Part shown: in pieces, positions 13,243-25,332 of the stretch
Layout: each line of letters begins with the position of its first letter
Position numbering within the stretch: the stretch's first letter is position 1
NCBI GenBank assembly: GCA_014549065.1
Contig: JACDOX010000116.1
Span: forward strand, 1,355,635 to 1,419,634
Direction: 5' to 3'
Length of the DNA stretch: 64,000 bases
Source: Cardinalis cardinalis
Taxonomy: Eukaryota; Chordata; Aves; Passeriformes; Cardinalidae
Program-made: the position numbers and the translations under genes
Notes under the pieces: model-generated
What the model was told of the DNA's origin: nothing
Database searches by the model: none
What the model saw: the letters and a program-made list of their open reading frames with translations, nothing else

Positions 13243-13364
13243 GTTTTCTTTGTTTCTAAGTGGGAGCCTGTTTTGCTCTATTCCTGGTCACATCTCACAG
13301 CAGACACCAGGGAGAATGTATTTTCATAGGGGCACTGGCATTGCGCCAGTGTCAAACNGTGACA

Positions 13365-16300
13365 TTTTCCCACTCCTTTATCTGTTCTGCCAATAATCTC
13401 GGAAATACTAGGAGCTTCCATGTGAAACTTGAAAACTAGTAATTTAATCAGAATTAAGAGAGTGAGAACATAATCTTTTAAAATTATTGTTATCAGTACA
13501 GTCTGTGAATATCTTAGCATACAGTGGATGGTAAAGAAAACAAGGTGTCCTTTAAATACAGATTTTGTTACTAAAATCCTGAATGGGCTTCAAAGATTTC
13601 TCCTTACTTTTTTTTTCTAATTTGCTGCCACCCCAGTAAATGTGGTGATAGTGAGAGAAATTCTGAACACAGTGGATGTCAGAACAACTTGGCAAATGGT
13701 ATCTGTTTTGAATTCTTAAAAATGTGAAGCGTTGTGTTGGACAGTGGACATATTTGCTCCAGCTGACCACCAGCGTGCTCTGCTGTCTGTGTTGCTTACG
13801 TGTCTAAGAAAGTGCAGAGCAAACTTAGTTTGTACACTGTTCCTTCTGTGATTTCACAGTGTTGCACATATGGAATATATGTAACATTTTCCTCCCCCCC
13901 ACTGTTTCTATCAAGCATGCACACTGGTTACTTTGCTTTTCCTGACTTNCCCTGGTGAGTGGGGAAATGTGCCTGTGTTACTTTTATACACAAATGACTT
14001 CTTGCAGAGAGGGACTGACAATTCCAGCTCTGTTTGACCTGGTTTAAGTGACTGCCAAATTTTAGAGCTAAGATTAATAGGAAAACCCTGGTATTTTTCC
14101 TTTTGAAAGCTTTAACTATCAGTAAAATTTAGTACTTCAATGCAATATAATATTACTATAGGAAAGCAGGGAAAGTTAGATCTGCAGTTAGGTGATTTCA
14201 TAGAATTTTGTATATTTTTTTTAATATTGGTTTGCTAGAAAAATCCATGAAATGATAGTTATGTATAATGAATTATGAATACATCATGGAATTCTTACCT
14301 GAACTCTTTGGAGGGGCAAAAATGCACCACACAGGAATTTTCTTAGGTTTTTTTAGTATGTAGATTTTAATTAACTGCATAATTTATCATAGTTTAGACA
14401 GTTACACTTTCGTGGATGTAACTGGATCAGTTTAAGAAATCATTTGATGCTGTTTGTCATTGTTCTGCAGCAGAACATAATAGTCACTGTCATAGCTGAA
14501 ATGCCATGATGGAATCACATGACTATTTCTGTTCTGTTTCAGTGTAAAGTTTTAAGATATTCACATCAGTGAACTGAGCGCTCAGCTAGAGGATGATATT
14601 GTACCATTGGGTTTCTTAAGTGCTTCTGAAAAATTAGGAAGAAAAAAATATCAAATTCATACAATTTCAGTCAAAATCATTCTGCTTATTCTTAAGTTGA
14701 GGTTTTTTAATTTGTTTTAGGTGGCAATTTATTACTTTTGAACAATTTGGTATCATTTGGGATAGCTAGTGAGACAACACTGAAATGTAACTGCAGGCAG
14801 GTGACTCTAAGTCATGTTTCTTTTACAAAACTAAAAGCTATGTTATGATACAGCAACTGAATAATTACTAATCATCTGAATTCCTAACAAAATGAGAACC
14901 ATATCAGCAAAACTCAGGGGGCCCTAAGACAGGAGGGAATGAAAAAGTTTCTTCACTTATTTCTGAATGTGTTTATAACTGCTCAGTTGTGAAATTTCTA
15001 GCTATTGAAAACTGCCATGTTTTGTCCCTTCGGTTTGAAGGGACACGTTATGTTCCTAATATTCCTTCTAGACAGATTATTTTCCAGTAAGATTGCATGA
15101 AAAGTTACCTTCTTAAGTACTTCCAGAATTGAACAATATTAGGTGAAGTTTGTGTATTATTAGGTTGTATTAATATCTACATTTAGAGACGGTAATTGGC
15201 AATCTATTAAGATTATGATGCATAGAAAGACATAATGCTCTTCCTGCTTCCAATAAATATATTTGCTAGTATATTCTCTGAGTTAAAAGGAGGCAATTTT
15301 GCTTCATACACATCAAATAGAGCATCATCAAGCTTGCTTTCTGTTGCTTTATCCAAGCAGTGTACCAGTAACAGAAGTGCTAGCCAGACAGCCACACGGA
15401 AAGAAATTCATTATCATTTCGTGAAGAGCTTCTGAAATTTGCCTTTAAACTGGTTGGTTTTTTGGTCTTGCATTTGTCTGTTTGTTTGTTTGTTTGTTTG
15501 TTTGTTTGTTTGTTTTTAAAGACATTGCTGTCTCAGTGCAGTCTTTCCAATTTAAAGTAAAGTTCTAAGAACCTTGGCATTCTTACCAAGATTTAGACAG
15601 TAGTTCATGGTAAATCAAGAGTTGTAAAATTTTAGCAGCCTAGATATTTTTCCCTATGCTTAAATTTGTACAGTGAAATATTTCCAGAAAGGTATTATGC
15701 ATGAAGTATTCCAAATTTCTCATACAAGCTTTGCTATGATGCTGCCCTTTGGGTGAGACCTGAGAACTGCAGAACTCAGTTATTGCCCTCATTCTGCAAT
15801 CTCCCTTCTTTATAGCATTTGTCAAAAAATGCATTGAACTTGATTTTTTCGTTCATCAGTTTTGCTAACTTCAGCAGAATTAAATGAATGTAGCAGATCT
15901 ACCAACTTGCTGTAATTCTTAAAGTATAAAGAGAATGGACTCCAAATCAATTCCAAAGAAACATGAATTATGATGAGTACTGGTTTTTATTTTTTTCCTC
16001 TTTGATTATCTTGGCTCTTCTTCTCTGTCATTGCTTTGTATAAGCGGAAATTTACTACAACCTTGAATGTCCTTCTGCAGTAGAGGAGANGTATCAGATA
16101 TGATGATGAAACTATTCTGCAAAGAGCTTCTTGATTTCCTGTAAAAGACTTCACTTCTTCTGCTGTCTAATGGAAGAAATTACCCATGTAAACCTTGTTC
16201 ATCTCGTATAAATTCAGATCATAGCTCTCAGGAATGCTGCTGTTCCCATTAATAGGATGGAGAATGTTTATCAAACTTTTATAGGGACTTGATGTTTTCA

Positions 16301-17608
16301 CAGAACTGAGCCTTTGCAATATATAAGTCATCTGTTTACAACTCATTAGAAACTAGATTTATGGAATATGTTTCCATTTTGGCAAGGAGAAACTGAGGCA
16401 GATGTTTTGCTGTTTTTTTAAAGTTAGCAGGAGAGATCCTTGATGAAATCCGTTCTCAGTCCCCATGACCCATTGACCATTATCTGCAGTGTCGTTTCAA
16501 GAAAAGGCAGTCTTCAAAGCTGTACATTAATGAATACCTGGTAGAGGTTAGGGGGTTCTTTTTTTAATTAGAAAAAAAGTCAGAGATACGAAGGGGTTTG
16601 AAAGAGTAAATCTCAATAGATAAGATCAGCTGCCTTTGTGCAAAGCTCAGTGAGGCATATGTCAGCCCCTGTGGTATGAAAATAAAGCAGTGAATGTGGT
16701 GAAATATTCTCTCCTATGTGTGTACTCCTGGTTGAGATCAAGAAGTACATAGCTGTATAAACACAGTATTTTATTTTCAAAATATCAGGTGAAGTTTTTT
16801 TTCATTTTTATGGAACTATTTTAAAGTTTATCCAAACTCTCTAAAAGCACACTTCGAAGAACATTTATGGGAAGTTAGAGCATGGCAGTACAGTTGCCAT
16901 TTCTTACTTTTGCCATATTAAACTTGGAAGCTTTTGTTGAAAAAAAAAAGGGCTATTTTTACTCTTACTCTATACTAAGTCTTAATGGAATAGCACAAGA
17001 CTACTTACAAAAAAAGAAAATCTATCAAAACTGAGGCCACTGTAACTCCAGGAAACATCTTGAGATCTGAAGCAGGTAAATGTAATCTCTAAAACCTGAA
17101 GAAGAATAAAATCCACTACTGTTCAAAGCCCATGCATGAAATGTTGCAACTGAGCTGGTGTATGCCCTTGTGTGGTTTGTACTGGGAAGGAGGATTATAG
17201 CAATACTTCAAGGTTTTCTTCTTTGGACTGTCTCTTCTCCTTTGCACTTCTCTGAATTTGCAGCATGTGTGGTGGTCTGTCTCTGAACTTCGTTCCGTGT
17301 GCAGCGTCATTACTAAATGATTTCAACTAAAGATTCAGCCATAACACACATTCAGAGTCTGAATATCACCCCACCCTCTTTGTACACTGCTGTTTCAGTG
17401 CAACCTCAAGGTTCTTGTTTGAACTCACAAGGATTTGCTTATTTGCATAAAAATAGAGCCTACAATCTGCAAACTACCCANCTGGTCTGTAGCTACTATG
17501 CACTCTTTATTTTCTAAAGATTCACAGTTGTCTCAGGAAAAGCCACCATGACATTCACTGTGTAAGGAAGTAATATCTATGTATGCAACTCTTCTACATC
17601 AGTACACT
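13365..17608. other. Intronic sequence, no gene seen
   Basis: Unique AT-rich DNA apart from the TTTG microsatellite near 15.5 kb. Frames are short and on both strands. Nothing resembles a conserved exon or RNA gene. Confidence 0.55.
15481..15515 (+). repeat. (TTTG)n microsatellite
   Basis: Eight to nine consecutive TTTG units followed by TTTTTAAA. It is uninterrupted and therefore likely to vary in length between individuals. Confidence 0.95.
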
Positions 17609-18640
17609 AATCATAAAATCATAGAATGGCTTGGGTTGGAAGTGACCTTAAAGATCGTTTCACTCCAACGTNCCTGTCATGAACAGAAATACTTTTCACT
17701 AGATAGTTTTCTCAGTGCTCCATCCAATTTGGCCCTGAATACTTCTGGGGTTGGGGCAATCACAGGTCCTCTGGCCAAACTCTTCCAGTGCCTCACCATT
17801 CTCATGGTAAAGATTTTCTTCCTAATATCTAAACTGAACCTACTTTCTGTCATTTTAAAGCCATGCCCCCTTGTCCTAACTCTATCTGTATGCCCTTGTA
17901 AATAGTTCCTTTCCATTTTTTTTATGAGGTTCCTTCGAGTACTGGAAAGCTGCAGTTAGGTCACCCTAAAGCCTTATTTTCTCCAGGCTGAGCAATCACA
18001 ATTCTTTGAGCCTTTCNTCCTAGCAGAGGTGCTCCATGCCTCTGATCACCTTGGTGCCTCCTCTGGACTCTCTCCAGCAGCTCCNTGTCCTTCCTGTGCC
18101 GGGACCCCAGGGCTGGAGGCAGCTCTGCAGGTGGGGTCTCAGCAGAGCGGGGCAGAGGGGCAGAATNCCCTCCCTGCCCTGCTGCCCAGGGGCTCTGGGT
18201 GCAGCCCAGGACACGCTTGGCTCTCTGGGCTGGCAGTGCCCGTGGCTGGCTCATGTCCAGCTCTCACCCACAGCACCCCCAAGTCCTTCTGGGCAGGGCT
18301 GCTCTNCATCTGTTCATGCCCAGCCTGGGCTGGCACCAGGGATTGCCCTGACCCAGGGGCAGCACCTGAGCTTGGCCTTGTTAAACCTCATGAGATTCCC
18401 ATGGGCTCGAGCTTGTCCAGGTCCCTCTGGATGGCATCTGTCCCTCAGGAGTGTCAGATGCACTGCTCAGCTTGGAGTCATCTGCAGATGTGTAAAGGGG
18501 GCACTCAATCCCTTCAATCCTTCATCTGTGCCATTAATGAAGATATACAATAACACTTACTCCAATGTGGACCCCTGAAAAACATCGCTTCTTACTGATG
18601 GCCATTAGGACTCTGAACTATTGACCACTGTAGTAGAGTA
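17609..18640 (-). mobile_element. CR1 LINE, 5'-truncated, about 1 kb
   Basis: The plus strand begins with AATCATAAAATCATAGAATGG and then CTTGGGTTGGAAGTGACC, the complement of the CR1 3' end and its ATTCTATG tail, so the element points left. The minus-strand translation of about 17677-17916 has RFSLDIRKKIFT followed by VRHWKSLARGP, the familiar C-terminus of CR1 ORF2. Further right the plus strand carries CTCTGGACTCTCTCCAGCAG and later AGATTCCCATGGGCTCGAGC, both typical of the complementary CR1 strand. Similarity fades near 18640, upstream of the usual GGATGGACCACTTGG-type segment. Stops and frameshifts make it inactive. The central part (18050-18400) is GC-rich. The long plus-strand frames there are antisense artefacts. 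Confidence 0.93.
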
Positions 18641-20713
18641 ATTCAACAGCATGCTATCAGGAATGCAAATATTTTGCCAGTATTTTAGTGGAAAAGCTCA
18701 TCTGAAACAGTTCAGGAAATAAGCTATTGCTTATTTTATAATACAAGACAATGTTTACTAAGGATTATGCATGGGCTTGCTGGTAGTGAACACTTCCTTG
18801 GTTTTCCTTATGATGGTAGACAGGTTGCCACAGTAAATGTAGGAAGCTGTATTTGAAGTGCTGTGTCAGATAGGCCTTTTCATTTAAGTCTGAATNCCAA
18901 AATATTTTAGAGTTCTTAAAAAATAAGAGGTGCCATTTAATTTTTTTCAAGACTTAAGCATGATTATCTGTGGCAAGTCAGACCTATGAGGGGTTTCAGG
19001 TAAGATTTTTTTTCCCCTAGTAGTTTATTTCTGTTAAATCCATTATGGTATCTTAGTTCCTCCAAGCCAGAAAGGAGCTGCAGGCCTCCTGGAATACTAC
19101 TACATGTAAAAGTCAGATAGTGGAATTACACAATTTTCTAAATTTCTCTTTTCTTGGTTTAATTGCTTGCTGGATTTATGTTCATTTGGGGTAACGGGAG
19201 GCATTTAATTTTAGATAAGACTACTAATAAATATTTGAAAATAGATATTTATTGCCAAAAGACAGGGCATAATAGTTTAAGCAAAGAGCTGATTCATTTA
19301 TCTGTGTAGCTCTCTGATTGGAGCTTGCATGCGCCTGACTAGCTCAGAGCACAAGCAGACGCTGTGGGACTTGGCTGCCCCCATCTTGGTTTTTCACAAG
19401 CTCCAGCGTGAAAAAAATCTTGTCTGTTTTCCTGTGCTGTAAGTGGCAAATTTGTTTGGCAAACCTTATTTTAAATTACATTGATTTTTCTAAAGAATAC
19501 CTCCCTGCTAATCACAACTTAATGACCTCTCTAAGATAATTGCTGTTAACTTGTATAACTAGTGACACTTTGCATATTGGTTCCAGACAAAAAGTGCATT
19601 TCAAATTCTTGTGCTTTTGATAACAAGTCTTATCCTGTTTTGCTGTCTCTGTGGTTAATATTGTTTCTTTTAGATGCAGTTCTTGGTCTTAAAATGAAAA
19701 ATCACTTTAAAACATATATTTTAAATATTATTCAAAAATGGCAGTTACAAGTGTGTACAAGGGTAACTGAAAAACAAGTAAAAATCATACCTCTTATTAG
19801 TATAAATTATTAGAAAGCATACATTCGAAGAGATCTGTTGTTCATAATGCAAATGAAACAATCAATGAAAGAGAATCCTGAACCAAGAATGTGTGTCCTT
19901 CAGGGTATTAAATTCATCATTTATTGTTATGACATTTTACAAGGNTTTATAGATCGGTCAGTAAAATGTTAGTATTTTCACTGGTTTAGCCTTTAAATTA
20001 TTCTTTTCTAGTGCAGTGGGCCTCAGATTACATCAGTATCTTAAGACTATATGTGCATCTGTGGTCAGAGGTTTGGTTTTGTTACAGGAGGGATTTGGTT
20101 ATTATATTGCATTACTGCCTTCCATTGGAATACCTAAGTTATCAAAACCAATGGCCTTGAGTGTTATTTCATGTGCAGATAATTTTTTCTGCCTGAATTT
20201 AATGCTTTAAATGCTAAGTTTTGGGGAGCATAATATATTTCTTCATGAGAGGTTTATGGTTACCGTGACATGTTCTAGTGTTCTTGTTCTTTCCTAGCTC
20301 CCTCTTGCTTCCCAGTAGTGCTGTTGGTTATGATTTGAGGAATAGCAAGGTATTCACTTGACTGCTTAGAGACAAATACAGTCAAATACCAGAGAAAACT
20401 TGAAAGCAGGCTGATGTTAATTTTGAACCTTACCAAGGTGGTATGTTAATGTTTTGGGGGTTTTATACTTCTTTTGTGGGTGAAGCTCACTCACTGCCTC
20501 AAATTGTAGACTCATAGCCAGTAATTGGCAACTCCAATTAGCTCCGCTCAGGGCTGAAGAGTCTCAGACTGTAACAAGGTCTCCCTGGACTACTTACACT
20601 ACATACACTGTACTCATATTTTTTCATTAGTTCCTTTCAGTTGCCACAAATACAATTTTCCAATGTTTTCAGATTTAGATCAGAAATATAATAGCTCTGT
20701 TTTTGTATACAAA

Positions 20714-20775
20714 CAGACACACACATATATATAAAATACATGTACACACACACATACATACACATATATATATTA
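20714..20775 (+). repeat. Mixed (CA)n/(TA)n simple repeat
   Basis: Alternating purine-pyrimidine tract made of ACACACAC, ATATATAT and ACATACATACA blocks, consistent with an old compound dinucleotide microsatellite. Confidence 0.85.
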
Positions 20776-21830
20776 ATACAATAACTTTTCATAACTTAAG
20801 GATCTATGTTATCTTACAGGTAGAAGCTTGCAGTTTACCTCATTAACCTTAAACTTTCACTCAAGACAAGGAATGTAGGGATCAATTGGCTAAGGGAAGA
20901 AAAATTACAGGGTTTCTGGTTGCTTATTTTCATAGTATTTTAGAGTTTTGTTATTATTTTTAAGCTCTTAAGTTTTAGGAAGTCAAAAATCTGAGAAATC
21001 ATTGCATGTATTTATATGTGTGAAGTAGTCAAGAATATGGGCCTAAATTTGAAGATGCCAGTAGACATATCTGTGTTTCAGTCATGCAGTTTTATGACCT
21101 TTGAAGAGACATGTTGGCAGAGAAGCTTTATACCGGTAACTCTTTGTAGACCTAAGTAATTTTTCATGTCTATAGACCAGGTGGCAAGAGCAGTATCCAC
21201 AAGTACATGTTAGCGGATAATATTCTGTAGTTTCTGTAACGCAGATGGAGAGTTTTCTCTTGATAGCAATTCTTAAAAGTTGAGTAACATTACAGTTATG
21301 TTGTTTTTACCTTGATATTTTTTTAGAGTTCAAAGTAGAAAGACATCTTAAGGAATTGAAACCGTAAGAGGCAGTCTTAGGTTTTAGTCTCTGAGTGTCA
21401 TGAATTTTGGGGTGTTTTCAGTGTGGATATGTTAAACATCACAGTGCTCAGTTATCTTACATTTCCAGTTATCTTTCGGAGTTCTGTGGTCTTGTAACTC
21501 TATTTTGAATTGACAGTATGTGGGTACATTTTTAGTTATATTCTTTAGTTCATACTATTANTTGATTGACTGGTTTATGTCAAACCAGTTTGCGCTTTTT
21601 GCCTTTTCCTTGCTCCTGATAGCACTGTAAATTTCACAGTATGTGGTGTTAATTTCTTACTTTCTGAATCAAATGCAATAAAACTGAATTGCCCAACAGT
21701 CTGTCAGAGAACAGCCTTCATAAACTATTGAGTGGATCTAGGGAAAACTTGGTGTAAGCATTTATTGGATAATATTTTCAGGTTTAATAAATAAGCAGTG
21801 CCTTCCTAAAATTTTTCATGTTCTCTGTTT

Positions 21831-21897
21831 TGGTATTTTAATGTATACATTAAATGGTATTTTAATGTATGCATTTTGATATTTTAATGTTACATAG
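21831..21897 (+). repeat. Three-copy tandem repeat, unit about 23-24 bp
   Basis: Copies start at about 21831 (TGGTATTTTAATGTATACAT), 21855 (TGGTATTTTAATGTATGCAT) and 21878 (GATATTTTAATGTTACAT). The third copy is the most diverged and has a small deletion. Confidence 0.85.
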
Positions 21898-24800
21898 TTC
21901 TAAATTATGCTTATTTGCAAAGTAGTAAGTGAAAAGATTTTGGCATTGGCTAGCTCTGATCCAGACGTGTATTAGCAAAGCTCTATCTATAGTTTTATTT
22001 CTTTATTCCTTGGCTCATTTTGGTAGTGAGTTATTNTAAGTGTAAAAATCTCTTTTCTTTCTGGACAAGTGTTTATATTCTAATTTGTTTAGTACAACTG
22101 ATAAAGGCCTGCTCAGTAATGTTGGGTGAAGAGATTTAAGAAATTCTCTCAGCATTGGCACAGAGCTGTTGCTACCATGTCCAGGTTAGGTCACTGACAG
22201 AGAGGGGGGGTAGTTTTATGGGGCTCAGTTTTCTGGTGTGCTCACTTCTGAAATTTGCCACAGCTTTAAATAATGACTTTTCTTAATTTGTTTTTCCAGT
22301 ATAATTCTGGCTTGTTGTATTTCTTTTTTTGGTTTTTTTTTTTTTAGGTTAGGCTTCTTTGTTGTCTAATTCAGCAACATCATGAATATAATACTTCCAA
22401 AGATAGATATGACAATAATCTGACATCATTTTGATGGATTATTGCAACAGAATTAAGATGATCCTTGCTTTCTAGAAAAGGTTAATTTGATTTTTTTTCT
22501 CTTAACCTTTTTCTTTGCTGTCATGTTTAACAAAGATTGAAAGGTAAAAGCAATAAATACACAGCTACTCTTATTTTTCCTTATGTTGTAAAGAAGTCAG
22601 TTTTCACAAGCAATAATGTATTGTGTGACTGTCTATAGAGCAGAGGCAAATGAGGCAATATAAACTGTTTCTCCTGTCTCTGAAGGTTGATGTACATGAG
22701 TATGATCTATAGAAAGGGTAAAAGAAATAAAAAATGGAATTAGATTGACTTATGCAAGGTATAGAAAGCACACAAAAGCACATAAATTCAATTAAATGTT
22801 TTAGCTATATATCATTTTTTCTCCAAATTAGATGTGCCATTACCTCATTCTTCTAGATGTTAGATAATTTTCATATTGTCAAAAAACAGGAAGAAATAAG
22901 ACATTCAAAGCACCATTTTTAGCCTTTTTTCTTTTTATATTTTGGTGGGGTTTTTTGCCTCTCTAATGAATATAGCTGAAGACTGTGAAGATTTTCTTTT
23001 CATAGTAGGAAAAAAGTGAAGACTATTTAATTTAGACTCCAAGATGTCACTGAAAACAGGACTGGAGTCACTCAAGCCACTTTAAAAAACTTCAACCCTT
23101 AGAGCTGGCACTATCTGGAAGTATTAAAGGATACATTTCTAAGGGCCACACAGTCAAGTGCTTCTGCATTTGTGCAGATAATATAACTTCGACTCTGACT
23201 GATTGAAAAGGTGTGCAATTGAAGTTGTAGAGAAAATTAGTCTTTTATGTCATTTTGACTGCCTCATGGTGGTATTTTTAGCCACTGATTGCTGTACTTC
23301 ATTTTTGTTATATTAGTTGTCTCTTAATGGGTAAAAATTAGCAAAAATAATTTGAAAACCCTTAGATTAATTTCATATAGTTTACAAAACATTTTTTAGG
23401 TTCAGAAATTTTATCCAAGGGTAAGAAGGTTTCATAACACGATCACTCTGCTAAATTATATATATGATTATAATAGCTTCTTTTAACCTCAGTGTCTATT
23501 GACTCTTGGATTGTATCTTGTTTGCTGAAATGCCTAATGAAAATGGCAGTAATGAAATACATTATAATGATTTTCCTTTTATTCATATTACCAGTAATAG
23601 CGATAAAATATCATTATTTTTCTCTAAGTATTTTTCTGGAATAAATAATAAAAATATTTTCTCATAGTTTAGTTATTTTAATAAGCCAGGTAACAAAGAT
23701 TAGTATGTTCTTCAAAATTGTGTCTGACAGGAACAGAAGAAATTTTTCATCTATAAGGAATGTGTTTAGACTCTGAATCTTACCTTATTTTAGGAAAATA
23801 TGTTGTTCTGAGGTTATCTTATACCAAAAAAGCATAGTCATGTTGTAAATATTTCTTTTCTTTGTGTATTCATGACGTAAGATAACCTTTACCTAATGAT
23901 AAGAATTGCAAAATATTTCTAAATATCAGTCTCTCACAATTTTCCAGGGTTGAATGTTTATAGTAGTGTTAAAGAAACTGTTATTAAGGTACTCTGTCAG
24001 AAGTGTGCTGTTTATTAGTAGTATTTCATTTTCATTGTACTTTTTAGAAAAAGGAAGCAGGGAGAGGACAAATAGGTATAAGGGCTATTGTTTAGTTATT
24101 GCCTTATTGTTAGCTGCAAGAATCAGGTGGTTGCTTTTAAAGTGTAGAATCCCCAGCATGAACAGTTAAATCAGATTAGGAGAGAATCTATTGGAGGTGG
24201 TAAATGAAAGAAAAAGGTCCCTGAGGATTTAGGTGTATCTTTCAAAAGTATGACAAATCCAGCAATACTTATTTTCTTAGAAATTGGCAAGTAAATTAAT
24301 TTTTTGTAATGTTCAAGTGTTGATTTAAGTGTCAGAGTAAGTGATTGGGTAATTGACTTGAAAATTAAAGTAGAATATATTGGATCAGAAGAAATTCTTA
24401 CAGTTCATGTGATAAAATACACTTTTAAAAATGTATGTATGTAGAAGATAGCACAATAGTCGTGCTATGATCTAATAAACAACTGATCTACATTAATAGG
24501 ATTGAAAATGTATTTTATGATTCTGTGATTACTGAGTGATATGTTATACACACTGCACTTGGAAACATAGCATTGTAATATAGGTTTGGTTACAGGTATA
24601 TCATAGGTTCCTGTTTAATTTCACTAATTAATTCATAATAATTTTCTTGCTTACAAAAATCAAACAACAGGAATAACATAAAAACTTCTATGTTTGATTG
24701 CAAATTCTTCACAGTTATGATAAGGCAAGTGAATGAGCTGTTTTCTCATCTATACAAGCTTCTCCAGCAATGTGTTAGAACACCATGATTGTGTAGCATT

Positions 24801-25226
24801 TCATGACCTGATGAATGCTGACTCATGCAGTAATCAGTGAAAAAATACAAACATGAATTTAAAATTACAATTTATTGTATTTTGTCTTCATTACAGTGCA
24901 TTTATAGTTCTTCCCTTAAAGAAAGCTGTCGAAGCTTAAAATTTGCAACAGAAACTTTGCAAAGTAATTAAGAAATGGGAATTCGCATCTGTGTATTTTT
25001 CCAAAGTGCTTGTCTGTATACGTTTTGAGAAACTCATATTCAGAGACTTAGGAGAATATCCATATAAAGGCATTCAATTTAAAATAGTATTTTTCTGTAG
25101 TGTAAACACGTAGCCATATTCATTTTCAGTAAAATGTATGGATCCATTTGCAAGAAACCGAGATACAGGTTGTTTTATCTGTGTATTGTACTCTTGATAT
25201 TTAAAAGTGATTTACTGCCTAATAAC

Positions 25227-25249
25227 AGTAATTTTACTGTGTCTTCCAG
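25227..25249 (+). promoter_or_regulatory. FBXL17: 3' splice acceptor of the FBXL17 exon
   Basis: A moderately pyrimidine-rich tract (ATTTTACTGTGTCTTCC) ends in CAG immediately before the conserved coding block. TAATAAC, about 24 bases upstream of the AG, could serve as the branch site. The boundary was chosen because the reading frame and the protein match both begin here. Confidence 0.8.
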
Positions 25250-25326
25250 ATGTGTGGAGGTGATTGCCAGAGAGGGACGGAACCTGAAAGAACTGTATTT
25301 AGTATCCTGTAAGATCACAGACTATG
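25250..25326 (+). CDS. FBXL17: Internal coding exon of FBXL17 (LRR segment of an F-box protein)
   Basis: This 77-bp exon encodes CVEVIAREG, then RN, then LKELYLVSCKITDY. That is a leucine-rich-repeat unit with the LxxLxLxxC pattern of F-box/LRR proteins, and I recognise it as FBXL17. From memory it corresponds to roughly residues 583-607 of the about 700-residue human protein, in the C-terminal LRR solenoid. FBXL17 is the substrate receptor of an SCF (SKP1-CUL1-F-box) ubiquitin ligase that targets wrongly dimerised BTB-domain proteins. The acceptor is TCTTCCAG ending at 25249, with a possible branch site TAATAAC at 25220-25226. The donor is G|GTATGT at 25326/25327. The first base completes an arginine codon begun in the previous exon, and the last base opens the next codon (GCN, alanine, expected in FBXL17), so the phases fit. 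The in-frame ATG at 25134 is intronic and is not the start. Compared with the human protein as I remember it, two positions are arginine instead of lysine and glutamine. The F-box and the rest of the solenoid lie outside the window. Confidence 0.88.
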
Positions 25327-25332
25327 GTATGT
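25327..25332 (+). promoter_or_regulatory. FBXL17: 5' splice donor of the FBXL17 exon
   Basis: GTATGT directly follows the last conserved codons (ACA GAC TAT G). Reading on past this point gives a stop within a few codons (TAA at 25332-25334), as expected if the frame ends at a splice site. Confidence 0.82.

Larger units (their letters stand above)
11973..13364 (+). mobile_element. Solo LTR of a songbird-type endogenous retrovirus
   Basis: The element opens with TGTCGTGGTTTGA and closes with TCAAACNGTGACA, near-perfect inverted complements over 13 bp and the hallmark TG...CA ends of an LTR. The 3' end also carries CACTGGC-ATTGC-GCCAGTG, a short stem just before the terminus. The interior is much richer in G and C than the surrounding intron, especially 12060-12480. 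AATAAA at 13237-13242 is a plausible polyadenylation signal, which sets the orientation as plus. No primer-binding site, gag, pol or env sequence lies next to it. The length of about 1.39 kb is long for an LTR. No matching target-site duplication is visible (left flank AGTTAC, right flank TTTTCC). The open frames inside it, up to 135 codons, are interrupted by Ns and match no protein I know. Subfamily unassigned. Confidence 0.8.
18641..25226. other. Intronic sequence upstream of the FBXL17 exon
   Basis: Mostly unique AT-rich sequence. It contains a mixed CA/TA simple tract at about 20714-20775, a three-copy tandem repeat at 21831-21897 and a MARE-like motif at 24816-24829. I see no other exon in it. 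Confidence 0.6.

Noticed and set aside
18029..18578. Overlapping plus-strand frames of 174 and 180 codons
   Set aside because: They lie antisense within the GC-rich part of a CR1 copy and carry Ns. They are composition artefacts.
19320..19420. GC-richer patch with GCATGCGC as an NRF1 promoter site
   Set aside because: There is a single partial motif, no CpG island and no first exon nearby.
24511..24531. TTTTATGATTCTGTGATT as a CR1 tail
   Set aside because: No CR1 body lies on either side, and the octamer match is partial.
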